DNA from: Alphaproteobacteria bacterium
GTDB taxonomy: Bacteria > Pseudomonadota > Alphaproteobacteria > Micropepsales > Micropepsaceae
Direction: 5' to 3'
Assembly: GCA_016124635.1 (NCBI GenBank)
Contig: WGNJ01000018.1
Span: 124,001-188,000, forward strand
DNA length: 64,000 nucleotides
Within the stretch, counting starts at the first letter, position 1. Each line of letters opens with the position of its first letter. The notes under the pieces are model-generated. The model was not told the DNA's origin. It was given only the letters and a program-made list of their open reading frames with translations, and ran no database searches. The position numbers and the translations under genes were made by a program. Shown one piece after another: positions 35,374 through 42,303 of the stretch.

Positions 35374-35685
35374 ATGATCGAGTTTAATGGCGAAAATGCT
35401 CGCGATGATGCTGCTTACTTTAGGTGGCTGAAAGAAGCGCCGAATGGATACGTGCTAAATCTCCGCCGCGGACCATCGTCCAGCTACATCATCCTGCATA
35501 GGGCGAGGTGTCCGACGATTGCCAACCGTAGTCAGGTCCCGGGCGCGTACACCGAGCGAAAGTATCGAAAAATTTGTGCAGAGAACCTCGACGATCTGAG
35601 AAACGCAGCAAGGCGAGAGGGCCGTCCTGACGGTTCGTTTTCGCATGAATGCTACACTTGCTCGCCGGAGGGTGGGGCTGAATAA
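35374..35685 (+). CDS. Small Cys-containing conserved-type protein upstream of TIR gene
   Basis: The 103-aa protein reads WLKEAPNGYVLNLRRGPSSS, then YIILHRARCPTI, KYRKICAENLDDLR and, at the C-terminus, HECYTCSPEGG. The pattern of GYVLN, LHRAxC and a C-terminal CxxC recurs in small proteins of unknown function in many bacteria as I recall them. Cys and His spacing suggests metal binding. GAGAGG lies just upstream of the ATG. The TIR-domain gene starts 83 bp downstream on the same strand, so the two are likely co-expressed. Confidence 0.65.
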   Translation: MIEFNGENARDDAAYFRWLKEAPNGYVLNLRRGPSSSYIILHRARCPTIANRSQVPGAYTERKYRKICAENLDDLRNAARREGRPDGSFSHECYTCSPEGGAE

Positions 35686-35768
35686 GGATCCGGTCGCCTT
35701 TGGCTGATGCGCGGACAACGGGCGCTCCGGCCCGCGGAGGGTCCCCGGGTGAACTGAGGATTGCTCCG

Positions 35769-36902
35769 ATGGGTATGCGCGCCACGGCGTTACCGCAGCA
35801 TTTCTTCATCTCGTACTCAAGGGACGACGAGACTTATGTCGCTCGACTGAAGAGGCGCTTCGAAGCGAACGGGATTCCGGTTTGGATTGATACGAGGGAC
35901 GTCGTTCCCGGTTCGCAGAATTGGGAGCGATCCGTACGCCAGGCTCTCGATGTTTCTTTTGCATTGATCCTTGTCGCCTCACCCCGCGCCGCCAAGTCGG
36001 AATACGTGCAGACAGAGCTTGCACTGGCTAAGGACAAAGGCCTGTCGACAATCCCCATTTGGGTCACCGGAAACCGTTGGCTCGAATGTGTTCCACTGTC
36101 TGCAGGGCACATTCAGCACATCGATCTTCGAAGCGCGAAGTTCCCATTGGGTGTCAAGGTGCTCGTCCGTCACCTTCTGCAGGTGATAGCGCAAAAGAAA
36201 CCTCGTCACGCGTTGGTCCGCAACCCATTCGCCAAAACGCGCCGATCGCCCGGCCTAAGGCAATACGTTTCGATCTTCCCGAACGAATCCGATGATCGGA
36301 AGCTCGCCGCCTTCGATCCAGGCGCTTTCGATAGTCTGCAGAATCTACTGGGCGAACTGCACGCTAACTATCTAGCTCACAAGTTTCCGCCCCTGAGTTA
36401 CGGCCACCGATGGGTGCTGCAGGATCGGACGCAACGCGGTCAGTTCGTGGCGCCACAACGTATTCTTGCCCCGTGGGCCTGGCTGCAGCGACCGTTGAAG
36501 CCGATCTCACGCACGGCACCCGGATGGGGGCGCGAGCCTCTAGCCGCTTACGGCCTTACTTCGGAATCGGTATTCGTTGTAGTCGAACCCGATTTGCCCA
36601 ATAGATTCGGGCGCTCTCTGCGGCAGAACGCCTTCGGCCTGGCATTGAATAACTCCGAGCTATTGGCGGAGGTTCTCTACGGTCCCGGGAAGCAGCCGTG
36701 GCCGGCCTACCGTGCGGGCTATCTAAAGCTTGCGCCGGTCGCCGCGATCGAGCCGACGCGATTTGCACACACCGTCGTCGTTGAGGATCCGTGGGCCGGT
36801 CACGAACTTGCCGGGAACGTGTTGACTGAGACAAGAAAGCGGTTTGATTTGAAATCCTTCGAGAAGGCACACGCCGGTCCGCGCCGAAGGTTGCACCGCT
36901 AG
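35769..36902 (+). CDS. TIR-domain protein with unknown C-terminal domain
   Basis: The 377-aa protein opens with a TIR domain: FFISYSRDDETYVARLKRRF, WIDTRDVVPGSQNWERSV, and FALILVASPRAAKSEYVQTE with Glu83 at the NADase glutamate position. The C-terminal ~200 residues (PPLSYGHRWVLQDRTQRGQF onward) match nothing I know. Bacterial TIR proteins of defence systems cleave NAD+ or make cyclic-ADP-ribose signals. ATG at 35769 follows GAGGA with 8-nt spacing and begins at the TIR fold; a TTG 23 codons earlier is less likely. No SIR2, STING or NLR neighbour was seen. Confidence 0.85.
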   Translation: MGMRATALPQHFFISYSRDDETYVARLKRRFEANGIPVWIDTRDVVPGSQNWERSVRQALDVSFALILVASPRAAKSEYVQTELALAKDKGLSTIPIWVTGNRWLECVPLSAGHIQHIDLRSAKFPLGVKVLVRHLLQVIAQKKPRHALVRNPFAKTRRSPGLRQYVSIFPNESDDRKLAAFDPGAFDSLQNLLGELHANYLAHKFPPLSYGHRWVLQDRTQRGQFVAPQRILAPWAWLQRPLKPISRTAPGWGREPLAAYGLTSESVFVVVEPDLPNRFGRSLRQNAFGLALNNSELLAEVLYGPGKQPWPAYRAGYLKLAPVAAIEPTRFAHTVVVEDPWAGHELAGNVLTETRKRFDLKSFEKAHAGPRRRLHR

Positions 36903-36978
36903 CAGGTTTGAGAAAAGCAAGCCCGCTTCTGTACTGGGTGAAGATGTTAACGCGGACCGCGGGCGTCCCGCCGCCCGA

Positions 36979-37638
36979 CTACCAGGGAAGCCACGAACTG
37001 CCCTTCGATGAGGCGCCGTTGAGAGGCTCCAAGAAGCCCGACTTTTGCGCTTCACTGAGAAGTTCGTCTGCCGCACGTTCAGCGAGGGCGTCGCGGCTAT
37101 TGAAGACGGAGCCCCGCGTGTCGATGCTTGCTACGAATGCTGGCCTGAAGGTCGCCGCATCGATGATGTTCGCGGAAAAATTAGCCCAGGGTTTATAGAA
37201 TGTCTCTCCCGGAACGTAAGTCCCTGGGGTCGTCGTGCTTGTGATCGAAACCGTATTGCCAGTGACAACGCCTGAAGAGGTTGTCTGACCAGGATAGTAC
37301 GTGTCTGGCAGCTTTACTGCAGTCTTGCCTTCGGCAACGCCACCAAGGATTACGACCGTATCAAATCCGTCTGCCCTTACCTGAGACTTCCAGTCCTCCG
37401 CAGACGTAACTGAGTGGCGAGACATCCACACAACACCAGTCTGCACACTGTAGCCTTCGGCGCCCAAGGTTTGCGCAAACCTCCTCTCGGCGATCTGATC
37501 GAGTCTTGGATCGATCGCAGCAATCACCAGAACTGACTTCGATGCAATGCTCGGGCCCGTGACTGTCGAAATAGTGCTCGCGTGTGTGCAAGCGACAAGC
37601 AAAATGGAGAAGCAAGCAACCGCAATCTTCTTGATCAT
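36979..37638 (-). CDS. Putative lipoprotein
   Basis: The 219-aa protein has a lipoprotein signal, MIKKIAVACFSILLVACTHA, with lipobox LVAC. Cleavage would place Cys at the mature N-terminus. The mature part contains VLVIAAIDPRLDQIAERRFA and DGFDTVVILGGVAEGK, and a Ser/Thr/Val-rich middle. It would be anchored in the inner or outer membrane facing the periplasm. The gene is convergent with the TIR gene. No family recognised. Confidence 0.7.
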   Translation of the reverse strand: MIKKIAVACFSILLVACTHASTISTVTGPSIASKSVLVIAAIDPRLDQIAERRFAQTLGAEGYSVQTGVVWMSRHSVTSAEDWKSQVRADGFDTVVILGGVAEGKTAVKLPDTYYPGQTTSSGVVTGNTVSITSTTTPGTYVPGETFYKPWANFSANIIDAATFRPAFVASIDTRGSVFNSRDALAERAADELLSEAQKSGFLEPLNGASSKGSSWLPW

Positions 37639-38207
37639 GCCACCCATCCGCGACCATCAAACGTGTGCGCTGACGTAGTACTCGACTGCGGGCCAGTGCG
37701 TCCATTGCGTCGATGACACGTGCTGAAATAATTAGCACTCCGCCTTGTGCGGGCTTGCGGCCGGCGGGTGCAGCCCGCGACAAATGGTCGACACACTAGT
37801 TCTCGGCACTAGTGAGGCTCGCAGTCGTCACCACCACTTAGCTGTCGCATTGCCCCGCTCCTTTGCCCCCGACGTGCGGCTACAGGAATAAACACAATTG
37901 TCTTCCAAGAAGATCAAGCGTACATGCTTGCGCGTGCTTCACCGAGAAGAACGGGCCAAAGAGCCACAAAGCGTGAAGCACCGGCCCTTCGGGACCGCTC
38001 AAGGTCGTAACACAAACCGCCCTGCGTGGGCGTTACTCGGCGCACTCCACGACCAGTGCGACTCTCAAGACCACCACTGAAGAGCTGACGCATCTCCGTG
38101 TCCTGGAGTCCCATTGGGATCGACGGGCTGGATCGCAAGTCGACTTGCGCGACCAAAGCGCAGCGACTGCTGGCGCCCGCTCTCTTCTTACATCGCAGGA
38201 ATATCAA
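37639..38207. promoter_or_regulatory. Leader region upstream of the polymerase-like gene, with palindromes
   Basis: About 570 bp without a convincing gene. Two clear palindromes are CACTAGT/ACTAGTG (37794-37814, 7-nt loop) and the perfect 16-bp CGCAAGTCGACTTGCG (38134-38149), which ends 58 bp before the start codon. These look like operator sites for the gene downstream or for the lipoprotein gene upstream. Confidence 0.5.
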
Positions 38208-39572
38208 ATGACTGATGACAACATCGAAGTTCAAATCTCTGCCGACACATCAACCGAGGCCGACCCGATTGGGGCCAAAATCGCATTGGGCGAAGACCTG
38301 CGCAGGGCTCGCTACATGCCGCTCACCGGTTCATGCATCTCAAACGAAGCACTCAACCTCGTGAAACATGTGACAGCACGAGTTCTCCAAGATGACACTG
38401 CATCGAAGACCTGGAAGGAGGCAGGTCCAGCTCGAGTCGAACGCGCCGTCACCGCATTCCTGGCCGATCTCTTGTTCGCAGAGGAGCGCCAAGCCGGACT
38501 GTGGCTATTCCGCTCTGGCGTAAGCAACTCATTCTCTGGCGAGGAGGTTGGATATAGAGCCTATCTCCGCGTCAGACGAACACTTGCGCAAATGGGCCTG
38601 ATCGAAGAGCGCGTCGGCTTCAACCCTCGCGGCGAACTGGCCGGGAGGAGCTGGACGTCGCGTCTCCGGGGCACGCCCGCGCTGTTCGACCTTGCTCAGT
38701 CGCACGGCGTCGATATCAAAGATTGCGCCGCGCACTTCCGAAAGGGAACGCCCTCGACCGTCCTGGAGCTTCGCCGGCCCGTCGACGCGGGCCAGAAGCA
38801 TGTCGGCAAGCCTCGAAGCAAGCGCATGCGGTTCCAAGAGAGCTACCTCACACGCAGGCTCAAAACAGAAGTGCAGGAAATCAATACCTTCCTTGCTTCA
38901 CGCAAGATCGAGGGCTGCACACATGACGGCTTCAAGCGCATCTTCACCCATGCACCCAGGTTCAACTGGGACAAGCACGGGCGCCTCTACAGCGTCGGTC
39001 CCGAGAGCTACCAGCAGCTGCCTAAGGAGGAACGGCGACTGATCCAGATCGACAGGGAAAGCGTGGTCGAGCTGGACATACGCGCCTGCAGCCTCACGAT
39101 CGCCTACGCTCTTCTAGGCGAGCATCTTGATGTCTCCGCCGATCCTTATGCGATCGATGCCCTGCCCCGCGGCGTGGCGAAGTCGTGGGTCACCATGACG
39201 CTCGGGCATTCCGCGTTCCACAAGCGGTGGTCACGTGACGCCGTCGACAGCTACTTGGAAGGCAACCCCGGGGCCGATCGCTCTACGCTTGCGAAGCTTC
39301 ATCCCATTCAAGAGGTGCAGCGGCTCGTTCTTGAGCGCCATCCGGTGCTGTGTCGCTATCATGAGAGCGGGATCACGATGCTCGATCTCATGTTCAAGGA
39401 TAGCGAGATCATGGTGAACACCGTTCTCAGGCTGATCCGGCAACACCAAGCGCCGAGCTTGCCCGTCCACGACAGCCTGATCGTTCGCCTCAGCGACAGC
39501 GAGAGGGCGCACTGCACACTTCGCGAGGAGTTCAAACGCGTAGTCGGTACAGAACCTTACATCAAGATGTAG
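38208..39572 (+). CDS. Polymerase-A/T7-RNAP-like palm-domain protein, function unknown
   Basis: The 454-aa protein carries, in order, three motifs of single-subunit polymerases. The motif A-like stretch is VVELDIRACSLTIAYALLG (Asp290). The motif B/O-helix-like stretch is RGVAKSWVTMTLGHSAF (Arg321, Lys325, Gly333). The motif C-like stretch is LPVHDSLIV (His421-Asp422). The position that is the steric-gate Glu in DNA polymerase I (motif A Asp +5) is Ser295. The N-terminal half has a winged-helix-like stretch (GYRAYLRVRRTLAQMGLIEE). No exonuclease domain is present. ATG at 38208 follows AGGA with 7-nt spacing. I have seen relatives only as hypothetical proteins; primase, RNA polymerase or terminal transferase activity is inference. 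Confidence 0.6.
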   Translation: MTDDNIEVQISADTSTEADPIGAKIALGEDLRRARYMPLTGSCISNEALNLVKHVTARVLQDDTASKTWKEAGPARVERAVTAFLADLLFAEERQAGLWLFRSGVSNSFSGEEVGYRAYLRVRRTLAQMGLIEERVGFNPRGELAGRSWTSRLRGTPALFDLAQSHGVDIKDCAAHFRKGTPSTVLELRRPVDAGQKHVGKPRSKRMRFQESYLTRRLKTEVQEINTFLASRKIEGCTHDGFKRIFTHAPRFNWDKHGRLYSVGPESYQQLPKEERRLIQIDRESVVELDIRACSLTIAYALLGEHLDVSADPYAIDALPRGVAKSWVTMTLGHSAFHKRWSRDAVDSYLEGNPGADRSTLAKLHPIQEVQRLVLERHPVLCRYHESGITMLDLMFKDSEIMVNTVLRLIRQHQAPSLPVHDSLIVRLSDSERAHCTLREEFKRVVGTEPYIKM

Positions 39573-40127
39573 GGTCACACTGTCTTAGCTGGACATGATC
39601 TTGAGGCGGGGGCTGCGAGCGAATAAATTCGAACCCAGTCCCCGCCCTTGGCTCGATGGTGCTCCGTCGTTTCTTCCCAAGCGTCTGCTGCGTCGACCCA
39701 GGTGATGCCCTGGTGGCCCCTGCTCGATGGTACCGGTGCCCTCCGAAGGATAGATGCTTGAGCCGCCCCGATTGATCCCTGTTGATCTGGGTAACATCGG
39801 TGCTTGGTGTTCACCGGAGGACGCAGGCGGCTCAGGGGCTCACCATGGTCACTCCTTGGTCTAGTACTAATGGTTGTTCGTCGGATCTCTGACGAAGGTG
39901 GTCTGACGTCGACCCCAGTGGCACCCTGCTTACACACCGAGGAGACGCTAGCCATCACCTATAACGTTTCTAGGTCTAGCGGCCCGCACGCATAAGGCCA
40001 CAAGGCTTTAGCCCAGGTGCAACCGGTGGCATACGGAAGCGACAACAGCGACCGCTCTGCACGCCCGCATAGGTGTCCCCCGGTTCGCCGGGCTGCGGCA
40101 ACTCACCCACGCCGCAACGATCCTTGT
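39573..40127. other. Non-coding stretch after the polymerase-like gene, with repeat C copy
   Basis: About 555 bp. It holds a long-loop inverted repeat GGCGGGG/CCCCGCC (about 39605-39648), which could terminate the upstream transcript or fold as an RNA, and repeat C copy 1 (39761-39832). No gene was recognised. Confidence 0.5.
39761..39832 (+). repeat. Repeat C, left copy (imperfect palindrome)
   Basis: Left arm AGCCGCC (39761-39767) and right arm GGCGGCT (39826-39832), with internal GTGTTCACCGGAGGACGCAG. A diverged copy occurs at 41365-41435. The two copies bracket the 40128-41300 gene. Confidence 0.65.
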
Positions 40128-41300
40128 CTATTGCCTCCGGTAATTACTCTGACGCTCACGAAGCCTCGCCGTAGACGTGAATGCATGTGTCTCCACGAAA
40201 TGCCTGATCAAGTGACGAAGGGGATGAGGCACTCTGACCATTGGACCCAGCGGTGAATTTGGAGGTCCGCTCATCGCTTGAAGCATTACGCGCTTCAATT
40301 CCGAAGCGAGCTGGAGCACGTCCATTGGCTTCTCATCAAGACAGTCCCAGAGCGAGGCCAATTCGAACGGCAGCGCGTCCGAATTCTGATTGACCCGCGT
40401 GCGGCCCTGTAGAGAAACTACATATTCGGCCAGCGAAAGAGGCGACAGAAACACGAACTCCTCTGCCAATTTGATAGCACCAAGCTTGGCTTTGTGAAGC
40501 TCGGGTTCAGCGACGGATGTCACTTGAACGCGGCTGCCGAGCTTTCGCTGTAGCCCTGCGTATCGCACTCGAAGGTCCGTCTTCTCTAGAAAATCCTCTA
40601 CTATCGGTGCGACACGAGCATGCCGACCCTCTTCGTTTAGGACGTCGAGCATCAAATGTTCGAAACGTCTATCCACGGGGTAAGGGACGATTTTCAATTC
40701 TTGCTTCTGCGTCTTCGGGTTGAAGCGGTCGATAATTTTCTGGAGACCAAGAAGATCGTTTGCAAGTCTGCCGACTGCAATTCGAACGACCCGCCGCGCA
40801 AATTCATTGCACAAATCAGGCGCCTCGAAAGAGAAGCCGATGCCCCAGAAGCGCGCATCCAGCATCTGATCGATGTGAATACTTATGTAGGATTCATCGT
40901 CGAACCTGGCGTCGAAGAATTCGTAGGGCGAGGCTGACAAGGGGTAGTACGATCGCGATTCAGCCCTTGACGCATCGCCCGCGGACGGCATGCGCACTTT
41001 CGCATGTGCACTCCGGCTCGGTACGAGATCGTTCCGCAGCTGCGCGAGCAGTGCCGAGACCGCATCGACGCGCAACATTTGTAGGGGACCGGGGGTATTG
41101 TCGCCGAGCTTGCTGTAGGTTCTATAGAGCGACGAACCAAGCGCTTCTTCAAAGGTTCCCGATGCCAGCAAACTCGAGAGTTGTCCCGCTTCGTATGCAC
41201 GCTCTAATTCGACAACGGCTTCGCAAATCTGTCGGCAGAAGTTGGGGACATCGGTGTATTCGATAAGCGGCCACTCTGCGTATTGTTCCTCTGACTCCAT
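40128..41300 (-). CDS. Orphan hypothetical protein flanked by repeats
   Basis: The 390-aa soluble protein has no hydrophobic segment. Recognisable stretches are ICEAVVELERAYEAGQLSSL, a possible catalytic or binding segment PYPVDRRFEHLMLDVLNEEG, and a C-terminal LRHLIRHFVETHAF. The reading frame is long and clean, so it is probably a real gene. I do not recognise any family. It lies between two copies of repeat C next to the right island end, on the strand opposite to the polymerase-like gene. Confidence 0.7.
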   Translation of the reverse strand: MESEEQYAEWPLIEYTDVPNFCRQICEAVVELERAYEAGQLSSLLASGTFEEALGSSLYRTYSKLGDNTPGPLQMLRVDAVSALLAQLRNDLVPSRSAHAKVRMPSAGDASRAESRSYYPLSASPYEFFDARFDDESYISIHIDQMLDARFWGIGFSFEAPDLCNEFARRVVRIAVGRLANDLLGLQKIIDRFNPKTQKQELKIVPYPVDRRFEHLMLDVLNEEGRHARVAPIVEDFLEKTDLRVRYAGLQRKLGSRVQVTSVAEPELHKAKLGAIKLAEEFVFLSPLSLAEYVVSLQGRTRVNQNSDALPFELASLWDCLDEKPMDVLQLASELKRVMLQAMSGPPNSPLGPMVRVPHPLRHLIRHFVETHAFTSTARLRERQSNYRRQ

Positions 41301-41364
41301 TCGAAGTTTTCCTGCCGTTTTCTCCGACGATAGGTGGGTGTTCTATTGGTCGTCTTACAAAGGC

Positions 41365-41435
41365 AGCCGTCAATCCGACCCCCTGCAGACCTGGCAACAC
41401 CGGTGCAAAGTGTTCACCGGAGCGCGCAGGCGGCT
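41365..41435 (+). repeat. Repeat C, right copy
   Basis: AGCCGTC (41365-41371) ... GTGTTCACCGGAGCGCGCAG then GGCGGCT (41429-41435). Matches 39761-39832 with the left arm slightly mutated. Confidence 0.65.
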
Positions 41436-41604
41436 AAGGGGGCTTACTCTGGTACCACCTGAGTGTGAATCTACTGGGTGTTTACTTCATCGGCAGGCAC
41501 CGCACGCACCGCCGGCACCGCTTGACCTTGCCGCGGCCAACTCGCCCTGCGTGCGAAAACGAACGGCGCTTTTCTCCTCGCACGCACTTGTCTCCCCGAG
41601 CCGC

Positions 41605-41705
41605 ATACTGACTCGTACAGAGACTCGCTGACGCGAGACCATAACGGCCTACCCGGCAGCGCCCAGCGAGTCTCCAGAGTCGTCTAGAGTCATCCTGGAG
41701 GGCAA
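41605..41705 (+). repeat. GANTC-rich repeat A, right copy
   Basis: ATACTGACTCGTACAGAG opens the copy and GCGAGTCTCCAGAGTCGTC then AGAGTCATCCT closes it; it matches 20771-20870. It holds five GANTC sites. Confidence 0.75.
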
Positions 41706-41820
41706 TGGAGTTCGATCCCTCGAACACGCGCACGCCGGCCTAGATTGATTCCGCGCGACAAGCAGGAAGCGATTGGGTTGGCGGATCGTGCGGAAACGTC
41801 CCGCGGGAGCGATGCCACGC

Positions 41821-41930
41821 AATTGACTCTAGAGAGTCACTGGCCGGGCGTTGGCGGTAGGGGATACCCCGGCCTAGCCAAGAGGCGTCAGCGAGTCTCC
41901 TGAGTCATCTGGGAGTCACCTAGGGGCACT
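41821..41930 (+). repeat. GANTC-rich repeat B, right copy
   Basis: Contains TTGACTCTAGAGAGTCA, GGCGTTGG, GATACCCCGGCCTAGCCAAG and GCGAGTCTCCTGAGTCATC then GGGAGTCACCT. Matches 21363-21471 closely. Confidence 0.8.
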
Positions 41931-42021
41931 CGTTTGTTGTGAGCTCGCCGTCGAGGCGCCGGCATCGTGCGGATGCATGCACCGGGGAAAAGCGCACATG
42001 TTTGACGTGTCGGCCACAAGG

Positions 42022-42039
42022 TCCCACATTGCTCCCACA
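42022..42039 (+). repeat. 18-bp direct repeat, copy 2 (near attR)
   Basis: TCCCACATTGCTCCCACA, identical to 15724-15741. It sits 79 bp left of attR, whereas the first copy sits 95 bp right of attL. Confidence 0.6.
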
Positions 42040-42100
42040 AGAAGGCAAATGCCGGTCTGCGATTGGCGAATTCACGGGTGTTTTTAAGGCGTAGCTGAGG

Positions 42101-42122
42101 ATCCTGGTACCCCAGCCACTTC
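42101..42122 (+). repeat. attR: 22-bp direct repeat of the tRNA-Gln 3' end
   Basis: Exact copy of 15629-15650, without the rest of the tRNA. Together with attL it bounds the element. Sequence to the right returns to core metabolic genes. Confidence 0.92.
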
Positions 42123-42303
42123 GCGCGCCGGAAGACGAGCACCGCTCGACGAGAACCAAGTCGAACTATTTGACACTAATGCCGAAAATCCAGCGCTTCT
42201 CACCGATTGGCAATCGCCCTTCGAAAGCGTGTAGAATTGCGCTGAGGGTAGCTCGGTCGGCCGGGACCGGGCGCTCGCGAGCCGTCCTATTGAGGAGAAC
42301 GCC

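Larger units (their letters stand above)
41301..42303. other. Right island end: repeats, attR and P450 leader
   Basis: A 1-kb stretch without a convincing gene. It contains repeat C copy 2, GANTC-rich repeats A and B (right copies), the second 18-bp direct repeat (42022-42039) and attR (42101-42122). After attR come about 180 bp of chromosomal leader of the P450 gene. Confidence 0.6.

Noticed and set aside
37898-38080. 60-aa frame upstream of the polymerase-like gene
   Set aside because: No ribosome-binding site and no conserved pattern; the stretch instead contains regulatory palindromes.
38208-39572. Plasmid replication initiator (Rep) or phage primase interpretation of the polymerase-like protein
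   Set aside because: The winged-helix-like N-terminus could suggest Rep, but the three palm/fingers-type motifs in order are not a Rep feature, and no TOPRIM or zinc-finger primase signature is present.
39605-39648. Long-loop inverted repeat after the polymerase-like gene, considered as a retron msr/msd or structured RNA
   Set aside because: A palm-domain protein with a nearby structured RNA invites a retron reading, but the protein lacks reverse-transcriptase motifs (no YxDD) and the repeat has only a 7-bp stem, so I treat it as a possible terminator.
15651-42100. CRISPR array within the island
   Set aside because: The repeats found (A-D) are pairs of long, diverged units with irregular spacing, not short identical repeats with regular spacers, and no cas gene is present.
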